A stretch of 64,000 nt of DNA from Limnephilus marmoratus (taxonomy: Eukaryota; Arthropoda; Insecta; Trichoptera; Limnephilidae). This document shows, one piece after another, positions 47,501 to 59,500 of this stretch; the first letter of the stretch is position 1; every line of letters begins with the position of its first letter. Both the position numbers and the translations under genes were made by a program. The notes below the pieces were generated by a model. It made no database searches, was not told the DNA's origin, and saw nothing but the letters and a program-made list of their open reading frames with translations. The DNA lies in assembly GCA_917880885.1 (NCBI GenBank), contig OU862928.1, positions 10,993,721-11,057,720 of the forward strand, read 5' to 3'.

Positions 47501-50500
47501 GTGCATGTTAAGCGTATACAGAGACAAAGTGAACTGCAACATATGGATAAAATTGTAAATATGTTTGGCAGCGATAACAGACGACTCCAAGTTCTTGTTT
47601 AAAGAATAAATTTTATTTACGTTACTTATGATATTTTTTGTTTTCTACATATATTGTGTTAATAAAAAATTGTTGCTACAGAATGAACAATCGTTATAAT
47701 ATTGTCCAGTGTCTACAGTGTCCTGTCCGTTCGTTCACCATACAAATACGCTACACTAAAATAAAACATTACTAAAAATATTTTGCCCCCCCTAGAAAAT
47801 TTTCTGCGGGCGCCCATGAAGGTAGTTCTGTGTTTGAAGAGGTATGCTAATGTGTTTTTGGCATAAATTTGCCTAATGTCCAAGACACAGATTCCCCTAA
47901 AGATTTCATTCGAACTGCTTGTGATTGGTAGTTTTAATATAATCTTAATAATTAGTTTCTAGGCTTTAAAGATCGGAGCAATGGCGGCAGTGTTTGCTCC
48001 TCCCCAGCCTATAATACCGTATTCAAATAGAGTTTGACATAGGGCGTAGTAAATTGTTTTGAGTTGATTCAAGTTTTAAAAGTTGCGAGTATGTCTAAAG
48101 AAGTATATTGATTTTCTAAGTTTGTTTGCTGTAGTGATAATGACATGTTCTTTCCACTTTAAATTGCTGTCAAAGATAATACCTAAGTTTTATTTTTAGT
48201 CACCCGTTCTAAGTTAGGGCAATCACATATATTAGCATTAGTCAGGGAGCACGCACATATTTTAATTTGATTTACTGGAATACTTAAGGATGTATTTATG
48301 CTAAACTCAATATATTTCGTTTTTGTCACGTTCATTGTTAGTATGTTATTGTCTAATCATCTTTTAACAATAGTTATGCCCCTGTTTGCTTTTAGATAGA
48401 CGGCATTCCAATTACCTTGAAGAGTGAAATGAGTGTTTTATGAGTAAAATCTCAAATAATAATATTTATTTAAATGAAGACAATATAAACGAAACTCAAT
48501 CAAAAATCTGGAGACAGAAAAAGATAATGGCTCCACTGGGAGTCGAACCAAGGACCCTTTGCTTACATGAGCCCATATCAAATTCGGTCACTTTTAACTG
48601 TATCATACTTCGACTAAGAACTACCAAAATTATCTTAATTTTCTTAACGCACATATTATTGGCTGCTATCTTTATATATGATTGCAAGATTCAACTCGAA
48701 CTAAATGCTATCTAGTTAGTGTCTGGATACATTTTTATCTGCTATATCAATAATAATATTTATATGTTAGTCCACTTCAGCGAATGAGCAGGAAGGAGAA
48801 CGTGATAACATAACGCAATATATATATGTAAAGAAAACCACTTATGAGTGCTTTCCTTAAGATTGTATTCACTGAGTAAGTACTGAGTAAGTACTGAGTA
48901 AGTACTGAGCTAGTTGGTGGCCCACTAGATATCAAACAAATGAATCGAGTTAGGAAAATATAACTGTCAGAATTATTGGATTAACAATTCCTGAAAGTAT
49001 TATCTTATTTTATTTATTATTTATTAAAGAAACCTGAAATAAGGGCTTTAAATGTTGTTTCTTTTGTTTTTATAGGTAAGTGAATCTTTTGTTAACCGAT
49101 AATATAATTTTTAAGAGTTGTAAATACGTATTGTTAATAAATCTTTTGTTTTTATAGAGAAACACAATTACGCCTTTGTTTTATTCAAGAATATAAAAAA
49201 AATCATTATAAAACAACATTTTCTATACTTAACTATTTCACGAAAAATGGAAAAATTGAGGTTTGATTTTGCTGTGAGACCAGCGGCAGATGGAAAATCA
49301 AACGTCATATGCATAACCTCGATCGCTACACCTGATGGACGGATTTATGGAATACCACACGAATCCCAACCTACAAATCTACACCAAGGAATTACAAACA
49401 CTCCAAATTATGATAAGGTAAAAAAATCATTAAATAAAAGACATCAAACAAGAAAAATATGGATAACCTTGACGGATGATATGTCAAAAATATATTTAGA
49501 TACAGAACAAAACTTACAGTTTAATGATATTTACCTGGAAGAAATTATGGAAAACACAAATAAAGCGGAATCTATACTTAGTGGATCAAGTCAAACGCTG
49601 GAAAAACTGTTAGAGAAATTGCTTGAAAGTAAACAAACAAAATCTGAAACTCAAAATTTAGGGAAAATTGCAAAGGATTTCATGATTGGCAAATTTACTG
49701 GCAGAAGCTCAAATGCGAACCAGTGGATTGAAGATTTTAATAAAGAATGTGAACGCTTCCAAATCAACGAAGACAAAAAGAAAATTGAAATTTTAAAACA
49801 TTTTTTGGAATACTCCGGTGTAGAATGATACAGCTGCATGCTAATGAAACTTACAGTGGAATCGGAATGGGACAAATGGGAAAAAAAAAATTGTGATACT
49901 TTTACAAACAAAGGATGGTCACCCATTAGATATGCTCTCGCCTTTAAATATCAAGCAGGTTCATTGCTCGAGTATGCTTTAAAAAAAGAAAAATTATTGC
50001 TGGAAGTAAGGAAAACAATTGATACTGGGACACTTATCGACCTCATAGCATTTGGCTTACCTAATTATGTGACTGATAAAATTGACAGAGAAATTTTACA
50101 AGGAACGGAAGATCTTTACAATAACATAGGAAAATTAGAACATCTTGTTGGGAAGAATAAGTATGAAAAAAAAAGTATTATGTATTCTGACGCTAAATCC
50201 AAAGAAATTGAAGAAAAAAAACCATGCCGAATCTGTGTTAACGAGAAAAAAGGGAAACGTTACCATCTTGAGGAAAATTGCTGGTTTAAGGAGAAAAATA
50301 AAAAAGCAGTTGTAAAAACGGTAAATAACTCTGAATTGGAAATTGAACTAAACGAGAAGAATCCAAAAAACTAGATGTGCCACCATTAATAAAAGTCGAG
50401 TTACTATTAAATGATACTTAAAAATTTCTGGAATTTATGATTCGGGATCAAATGTGTCATTAATTAATGCAAAATTATTAAAGATACAGCCAAGAGCATG

Positions 50501-53500
50501 TACAAGTGATATACAAATAGTTAACTTGAAGACTATTAATGGTGAGAAGAAAACAAAAGGTATGTTAACACTAAAAATAAAAATCTACAATATAGAAAGA
50601 ATTGTGGACATATTTGTAGTAGATAATGAACATTTTAATTACGATTTTCTAATTGGTTTGGATTGTATAAAAAATTTCAAATTAATGCAAAACGAAGAAT
50701 TAAAGATCATACAATGTAACAAACCAGAAGAAGCGACCTCAAATGAAGATATAAAAAAGAATAACTACTCAAAAAATGATACTTCAAATATAACAAATAT
50801 CAAAATTCCTGATGTACTAGGTAAAATAGAGGAAAAAGACACCAAAAACATAAACAAAGGTGAAATAAATTTTAACGAACATATAAACACGGATGGATTT
50901 GAACTGATAATAAACCATCTAGATTTATATCAACAATCAGAAATTGATAAGTTGGTAGAAAAATACAAACCAATCTTCGCCAAAGATAAATACGACGTCG
51001 GTACTGTAAAAGATTATGAAGCTCATATTGACTTGATGGTGGATAAATACTGTTACAAACGTCCATACAGATGCACAGCAGAAGATAGAAGACAAATAGA
51101 ATATCAAATATCAAAACTATTAGAGAAGAATTTAATTGAGGAATCTTATAGCCCATTTGCTGCTCCAGTAACTATGGCATATAAAAAAGAAGATGATCAA
51201 AAAACAAGGTTATGTATAGATTTCAGAGAATTGAACAAAATTGTCGTCCCTCAATCACAACCTTTTCCGTTGATTGAGGATTTGATGGTTAAAACCGTAA
51301 ACTGTAAATATTTTTCTACTTTTGACATAAATTCGGCATTTTGGTCAATTCCTTTGAAAATTCAAGATAGATATAAAACTGCATTTGTTACACAAGAAGG
51401 TCATTTTCAATGGACGTGTCTCCCGTTTGGGTTGAGGACGGCCCCAGCCATTTTTCAAAGAATATTGAGCAACATCATAAGAAAATACAAACTCTCCAGT
51501 TTTGCAGTAAATTTTATAGATGACATATTAATTTTTTCAAGAACTTTTGAAGAACATATGCAACATATATCGAGACTAATGGAGGCAATTCTAACAGAAG
51601 GCTTTAGACTAAAATTTTCGAAATGTACTTTTGCAAAAAATTATGCAAAATATTTAGGTCACATAATAGAAAAAAATTCAATCAGACCTCTGAAAGATTA
51701 TTTAACCGCTGTCAAAAACTTTCCAGTTCCGGAAACAAAAAAAAATATACGCCAATTCCTAGGAAAAATAAATTTTCATCATAAATTTGTGCCACACAGT
51801 GCGATTATCCTGGACCCGTTACACAATTTATTACGGAAAGACGTGAAATTCATATGGTCCACAGAATGTCAGGAAACATTTGATAAAATAAAAGCATTGT
51901 TATGTTCAGAACCACTTCTGAATATCTTTGACCCTGAACTACCAATAAGCATTTACACGGATGCTAGTATCAAAGGAGTGGAAGCAGTGCTGAAACAAAA
52001 AGATAAAAACGGGGACTGTAAGCCGGTTGCTTATTTTTCAAAAAAATTGACTGAAGCTCAAAAAAAGAAGAAAGCAATATACCTAGAATGTCTGGCAATA
52101 AAAGAAGCTGTGAAATATTGGCAACACTGGCTTATGGGAAAAGAATTTACCGTCTACTCAGATCATAAACCATTAGAAAATATGAACATAAAGGCTAGAA
52201 CCGACGAAGAACTAGGGGATTTGACGTATTATTTATCCCAATATCAATTTAAAATTAAATATAACCCAGGAAAATCAAACCAAGAAGCAGACTGTTTAAG
52301 CAGAAATCCAGTTCTAGAACCTTTTGAAAATACTGATGACTTTTTAAAAGTAGTAAATTTAATAAACCTAGAAGATATAAAAAAGGACCAACACACCAAT
52401 CTAGACTTACAAAATGGAAAACTTATATTGGAGAATGAAATATACTACAAAAAGAATAAAAGAAGGAAAAAAATTTTACTATCAGAACAACTTAGCAAAA
52501 GTCTAATAACGAATGTCCACGACACTTACTGCCATATTGGGAGAACCCAGATGACAAATAAAATAACACCATTCTATACAGCAAAGAATATCATCGAAAA
52601 CATTAAACAAATTTGTGAAAAATGTGAAATTTGTATTAAAAACAAATCAAGGAGGAAGCCAAAATATGGTTTAATGTCACATTTAGTTCCAGCAGCACGT
52701 CCCTTTGAAATTATATCTATTGATACCATTGGAGGCTTTGGAGGGTCACGCTCAACAAAGAAATATTTACATCTTCTGGTTGATCATTTCACAAGATATG
52801 CTTATATTTTCGCATCAAGAAATCAAAGCTCCAGTGATTTTATAAAATTAATAAAAAATGTGTCACAAGGATACAACATTGATATGGTATTAACGGACCA
52901 ATACCCTGGTATAAATTCCAAAGAATTTAAAGAATTTCTGAAGAAGGAGAATATAAGAATGGTTTTCACTGCTGTGGATGCACCATTTTCAAACGGGCTG
53001 AATGAAAGGCTAAATCAAACTTTAGTCAATAAGATAAGATGTAAAATAAATGAAAGTGATAAGAAAACATCATGGACTACGATTGCACAGAAATGTGTAG
53101 AAAAATATAACGAAACAGAACACACAGTCACCAAGTTTGCTCCAAAATACCTCTTGGAAGGCGAAAATGTGAATATTCTACCACTTGAATTGAAATCAAG
53201 ACATACAAGTGAAGACCTGAAAAGAGATAGGGAACTAGCTCTTAAGAACACAATAAAATCACACAACTATATAGCAGGAAAAGCATATTATTATCAAACA
53301 ACTTGAAATAAAAATATCAGACCTTGAGTACAAATCTCGGTCTAATTTCCTAGAAATAGCAGGCATTCCCCAAAAAAATGGGGAGCAGCAGATTGAAATC
53401 GTAAAAAAAGTTGCGGCGGCGGCAGGAATGGATATCCAGCACAAGGAGATAATTGAAGTAAAAAGGACTCCTGATAGAAGAAACAATGCGCCACCAAAAC

Positions 53501-56500
53501 TGCTAGTGGAATTTGCTGAAAAAACGACTAGAGACAATCTAATCTCTAAAAGGAAAAATATTAATTATGAAGATATAAAAGACATCACTACTGAAACAAT
53601 CTATATTGCAGAAGAATTGAGCCCATATCAAAGGGAACTGCTCTGGAAAACCAAAAAAGCTGCCAAAGAAAAAAACTATTCTTACGTTTGGTGTAAAGAT
53701 GGAAAAATAATGACTCGAAAAATGCCAAACGAAAAAATAATCTACATCAAACATATAGACGATATTAAAAATATTGTGTAAAAAAAGGCACTTAAATATT
53801 CCACTTAATAGTTTTATATTATGAAAATGAATACCACAATAATTACTTCTGACCCAAAGGCTTTAACAACTTTAAATAATTATTTCAAAATTCTACATAC
53901 AAATATAAGAAGCATAAATAAAAATTTTGATGAATTGCAAATTCAATTAAAACATATCGGACTTCGCTTTGACATCATAATTCTCACTGAATGTTGGATA
54001 AACAAGAAATCTTCACCGATGGAAATTGCTGGATATACTATCTACTCAACCGTAACTAGCAATAAACAAAATGATGGCGTAATCATATATTTAAAAAATG
54101 AAATAAAAGCCGAAGTGAAAGAAACTACAATAACAAATGCCAATTGTCTTAAAATTAAAATTGGAAAGGAATCAACTATATTTGCTATCTATCGATCACC
54201 ATCATTTTACAATTTTGATCCTTTTATTAAATCCTTGGATGATGAACTCACTCTACAAAAAGAAACTAAAAATGTCTTTCTTATCGGAGATCTAAATATC
54301 AATATTCTGGAAAATGGTCATCCCCAAAAAAATGAATATCTACAGATATTAGCCTCACATGGTCTTAAAAGTCTTATAAATGAACCCACTAGAAAAGTTG
54401 ACAATTCCAAAACCTGCATTGACCATATTATGAGTAAAACTAAAAAACATACTCAATCTGTCATAAATGAATCAACAATAACTGACCATTTTACAACAAT
54501 CCTAGCTATAAATCAAAACAAAGAAAGGAAAACTCAAATTAGACCGACGTTAATAGAAAAATCTGAAACAAACTGGAATGCCGTTAAGAAAAACCTGCAA
54601 TGTACTGATTGGAAAAAAATACAAAATATTGACAACACCAATGATGCGTGGAACAGCTTCATTGATATAATCCATCATAATATAGTTTCCAATACTAAAA
54701 AAAATTTGAAGAAAATTTCACATAAGAATATCCACATTAAGCCTTGGATCTCACAGAATATTATAAACTGTATACGAAAAAGAGACGAATTACATAAAAA
54801 ACTTAAACAAAATCCTTATGATATACACAAGCTACTACGATACTACAAAAGATACAGAAACATTTGCAAGAATATCATAAACACCACAAAAGAATCCTAC
54901 TATAAAAATAAAATAGACGAATGTAACGATAATCCCAGAAAAATGTGGCAAATTATAAATGAAGTGACCAATTCTAAATCCACCAGTAATACATCTAAGA
55001 TAGATGAACTGAACATAAACAAGGTTCCCACTCTATATGCCGAAAACCCTGACAAAATTCTAGATCACGTTAATCACTTTTTTACAAATATTGGGTCAAA
55101 CTTAGCAAAACAAATAACCTTGTGTGTTAATGATGCAGTTGAACCGAATGAAGCTCGCAATCTAGAAAGGGAATTTGATTTCAAACAAATAACCGTTGAC
55201 GAAATCAGAAATATAATTACTTCCTTAAAACCAAATGTTTCATCAGGCGATGAAGTAATCTCAACAAATACAATAAAACAACTCAGTGAAGAAATTACTT
55301 TCCCACTGACCCACCTTATCAATCTATCTATAACTAAAAGTATATTTCCCATGTCCCTTAAAGAAGCTACTGTTATACCTATATATAAACAAGGATGTAA
55401 AAATGATATCAATAACTATCGACCGATAAGCCTTCTAAGTACATTTTCTAAAATATTGGAAAAAGTACTAAAAAAACAACTTATGACGTACCTTGAAGAA
55501 AATAACCTAATATCAAAATCCCAATACGGCTTTAGACAAAATTTGAGTACTGCCGACGCCTTAGACGATATTGTAAATACGATCACAAAAAGCTTAGACA
55601 AGGGAAATAAATCTTTGGCAATTTTTATAGACCTGCAAAAGGCCTTTGATACGATAGACCATAAAATCCTTTTCAAGAAACTTAAAAAAATTGGGATGTC
55701 AAACACAACTTTAAATCTGCTAATAAGCTACATGTCAGAACGTTCACAGTGTGTTAAAATTGGAAATCGAAAAAGTAAGCCTCTCCCGATCAATTATGGT
55801 GTACCGCAAGGAAGCGTCTTAGGACCTTTACTATTTTTGATATATGTAAATGATATCTGCAACCTACACATCAAAGGAAAAATCATTTGTTTTGCTGATG
55901 ACACTGTCATTCTATTTAATGAATGTGATTGGTTAACCACTTTCAAAGATGCTGAACACGGGCTTGTACTTCTGCAAAAATGGCTTAAGCAAAACTCACT
56001 TACACTTAATGTTAACAAAACTAAATATTTAACTTTTTCTATAACGGCCAGAGGACAACCAGCAGAGGATTATGCTCTTAAATTACACAATTGTCAAGGA
56101 AAAGACTTAACCCAATCATGCCACTGCCCCACCATAACACATTCTAAAAACATAAAATATCTCGGCATTGAAATCGATGAAAATCTTCGATGGGACTCCC
56201 ACATAAATAGCATCACAAAGAAACTTACAAAGCTCATGTACTACTTTAGAAACATCCGCAATATACTAAGTAAAAATGATCTATATAAAGTCTACTATGC
56301 TCTTTGCCAATCACGCATAGAATATGGGATTATAGGATGGGGAACTGCCTCAAACATCCACATGAAGAAGCTAGCTAAAACGCAAAAAGCAATAATAAAA
56401 ATAATCCTAAAAGTACCCATAAAAACTCCATCAAAAGACATTTTTAAAAACTTTAATGTGTTCAGCATTATTAAATTATACTCAAAAAATGCACTTCTCA

Positions 56501-59500
56501 AATTTAAAGAAAAATATGAATACCTTGCTGACCAACACACCTACACTACAAGATCAAAATCCTCAAAACTATTGAACATCCCGCAATTAAATACATCTTT
56601 TGGCCAGAAAAACCATAATTTCCATGCTACAAAATTATATAATGCCCTTCCATTTGAAATTAAGAACACCATGGAGATACAAATGTTTAAAAAAGACCTC
56701 AAATTATGGTTAAGTAAACAGGAAGATGAGGAAATCATTAAAATTATGAAGTAACCCCAATACAACCTGCAGACAACAAATATAATTACTTTTATTTTAT
56801 TTCTTGTTATTTGTGAAAATCAAGACTAGAAGATGATGAAATAAAAGTCAATCACCCATTTCAGCAACATACAGTCCGCCTCAGAACAGGGATACCTAGT
56901 GAGGAGGACTGTGCACAATCTACTTTACTTTGTATACTTTGTATTTTTACTTATTTTGTAATGTTACTCTCTTATATTGTCATTAATAAAAAAAAAAAAA
57001 AAAAAAATAATAATAATAAAAAAATATTCGACATACATAGGGAAGAATATAAATTGGAAGTGGGAGACAGAGTCTACGTGGAAAACGGAAATCGACTAAA
57101 TAGGAAGAAATTGGAGGAATTGCGGATTGGACCATACAAAATTCTAAAGAAGGTCTCAAATTCAATCTATGAAGTTGATACCGGACACAGGAAAGCAGAA
57201 TCAAACCTCTACCACATTACAAAACTGTGTCCAGTGTTTGCTAGTAAATGAACAATTGCATGCATTCTATTTTGCAATTGTTTCTCCCTAGGGGGGGGAG
57301 ATGTAAAGAAAACCACTTATGAGTGCTTTCCTTAAGATTGTATTCACTGAGTAAGTACTGAGTAAGTACTGAGCTAGTTGGTGGCCCACTAGATATCAAA
57401 CAAATGAATCGAGTTAGGAAAATATAACTGTCAGAATTATTGGATTAACAATTCCTGAAAATATTATCTTATTTTATTTATTATTTATTAAAGAAACCTG
57501 AAATAAGGGCTTTAAATGTTGTTTCTTTTGTTTAAATAGGTAAGTGAATCTTTTGTTAACCGATAATATAATTTATAAGAGTTGTAAATACGTATTGTTA
57601 ATAAATCTTTTGTTTTTATAGAGAAACACAATTACGCCTTTGTTTTATTCAAGAATATAAAAAAAATCATTATATATATATATATATTGTAAACTGATTC
57701 CAGTTTGCTGGTTGGGGAGTGACGGAAGAAGGGCAGTTGTCCGATGAGCTGCGCGTGCTGAGTGTCCCCGTCATCGACAATCAAGCGTGCAGCACCGAAT
57801 ACAAGAAACACCACACCGAGGAATACATCACGGCTGATAAGATATGTGCTGGTTTCTTAAACGGTTAGTAAATGTACATCAGTCAAATCTTTGTTCTTAT
57901 CCGCGGAAAATACCGATCGACAGGTTATGTTAGCGTTCTTTGATTGAAGCTGAGTGCATTGACCTATTATGCCTAGTGTCTGCGGTAGTGCGGTACAGAA
58001 CAATAGTAAAGGTCTGCATTCATTTGGGACACCCTGTATACCAAAATGTCTTACAGTTTTTTTAGACTCGTATAATATGTATAACTATAACTATATGGGA
58101 CGTGTGAATTTATACTATCCTCCCCACATCCTGGAATAAAACTTTGATTTTGTTTACTCTTTTTTACGCCCATGGGGCTTTTACATTTTGTTCATAATGT
58201 TTTTAAAAAATTACAAAACGGTTAGTAAAAATCAATCTAATTTATTAAAAAAATCAAAGTATGTTTGTTTCTGGATTTGTATATATATATGGTAAGATGC
58301 TTATGCGTTGCTAAACCTTGGGGATTTGAGTGCTGGCATCATGAAATTATATGTCATCAAATTTTCTGTATGCTGTGTGAATGTAAATGCTGATCAATGC
58401 ACAGCCCAAGATATTTTCCTGGATCAGGATTTACAGGTCGTTCTTTTCAATTTTTAAGGGTCCATGAGGAGGAATTATTTTACAGGTTGAGCTTAAGATC
58501 AGGTATCCTGTTTTTTTTTTTTACAATCATTGTTAAAATATTTTATTGGAGATAATTGTTGATTTTTTTAGGTCTCTTTGTGCTTTTTTATTTATTCTAA
58601 GGGAATTGTCCGGGAAAGACACTGTAGACACCAGCCGATGAAGTTTGGGGGACCGGCTCTGGCCGTTTCTCAACGCCTAGGGAGAAAGGAAGAAGAGAGG
58701 AGAGGGAGAGGGAAAATGGTGAGAAAATGTAGGGAAAGGGAGAAAGGGAGGTAGCGGGCAGCAGAGGGGTAACCTGCGCCTTTAAAAAGGCGATCAAGTA
58801 ATTGTATTGGTCTTCAGGGGTGAAAAGTCGGCCAGGGCAAGTAGAAAAATCCAATTTTCAGTTCGACCAGGGAGGCAGGGCAGGCAAAGATGACGGATGC
58901 TGGGACTCTACCGGTCCAAAGCTTTCAGCGCTCTATTGAAAGGGGAACAGTGGGTCTAGCCTTTTGTCTCCCCGTAATTCCAGGAACTGAGATCCTAGAA
59001 TCTGACCGGGCAAAGTGTACGAACGCGACAGCGCCCGCTCCGCGCGTCTCGTTATGTTGTCACAACTCCCTGTCACGCTTCTCTGATATTTATTTTGTTT
59101 GTGAGTTTGCACATAGACAAGGAAGATTTTTATGAAAACAACAAATACAGGTGTGTAGGTATGTACACAGATCATGAGACTAAAAATAGAAGAAAGAGGT
59201 AACATAGAGCCAATTTTTGCAGGATAAAAATAAATGGTTTTGCACAAATTGGGTGCATAGAGAGATATAGGAGTAATAGAATAATAAATTTAGGTTTTGC
59301 ATAAATTTGAATTTGCGCAAAGGTAAAAGGATTGTAGGTATGTACAACAGATCAAGAAGTAACAAAATAAGTCAAAGTAGTGTGTATGTATATACACAGA
59401 GGGGGGAAGAAGGGGTGAAGGGGTCAAGCTTTGTTTTAATCCCTTTAGAATTGCTTGACCCCGGCAGTCAATTTATTAATTAACTATACAGAAATTATTA

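Larger units (their letters stand above)
38004..47818 (+). mobile_element. hAT transposon carrying nested retroelements
   Basis: Both ends show the perfect 15-bp inverted repeat CATGGGCGCCCGCAG (38004-38018 and the complement at 47804-47818). The 8-bp target AAGGTAGT flanks it at 37996-38003 and 47819-47826, the size typical of hAT. Subterminal G/C runs (GGGGGGGCAAGGGGGGC) are also usual. Without the nested element A it is only about 0.83 kb and keeps just the C-terminal part of a transposase, so it was already non-autonomous. Confidence 0.93.
37550..48415 (-). mobile_element. Non-LTR element D, 5'-truncated, split by hAT
   Basis: The - strand ORF2 tail lies in two halves. The 5' half (about 48415-47827) covers TKTKYIEFSINTS and CPNLERV, then KSLGESVSWTLGK in a shifted frame. 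The 3' half (38003-37722) covers NVQTARDTRTKGHNLLLIPF and TNIGQRNFRYFVTKLYNTHP. They meet exactly at the duplicated AAGGTAGT of the hAT insertion. The 3' UTR has the conserved stem-loop (37614-37650) and an A-rich end near 37550. Its own length is about 1 kb; there is no endonuclease or ORF1. Confidence 0.8.
53270..57020 (+). mobile_element. Non-LTR element F (Jockey-type), young, 5'-truncated in ORF1
   Basis: It starts within ORF1, carries an undamaged ORF2, a 235-nt 3' UTR with the group stem-loop, and an A tail with TAA units (56989-57020). It interrupts the integrase C-terminus of G. Exact ends and target duplication are uncertain (left border 53265-53285). The intact ORF2 makes it the youngest member of the A/D/F/H/I group in the window. 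Confidence 0.85.
50415..57251 (+). pseudogene. Element G pol, interrupted only by element F
   Basis: The pol frame opens at 50415, offset from gag, so frameshifting or an alternative start is implied. Protease: IYDSGSNVSLINAKLL (50433 on). RT: FDINSAFWSIPLK, LPFGLRTAPAIFQ, AVNFIDDILIFS (catalytic pair present). RNase H: ISIYTDASIKG, YLECLAIKEAVKYW, VYSDHKPL. Integrase: zinc finger CHIGRTQMTN/CEKCEIC, core with SIDTIGGFG, MVLTDQYPG and LNERLNQT. F splits it at about 53270. The C-terminal piece resumes at about 57020 (EYKLEVGDRVYVENGN) to a stop at 57251. No other damage is visible. Confidence 0.88.
48827..57669 (+). mobile_element. Gypsy-type LTR retrotransposon (G), split by non-LTR F
   Basis: LTRs at 48827-49205 and 57302-57669 (TGTAAAGAAAACC...AAAAATCA) differ by one 11-bp repeat unit (GTACTGAGTAA) and a few substitutions. 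Order: gag (49247-50374), pol (50415-53270 and 57020-57251), purine tract, 3' LTR. No env. Both flanks are TA repeats, so the target duplication cannot be resolved. The 3' LTR ends about 34 bp before the acceptor of the next host exon. Confidence 0.92.

Noticed and set aside
48827..57669. Target duplication for element G
   Set aside because: Both flanks are TA repeats, so any TATA match would be meaningless.
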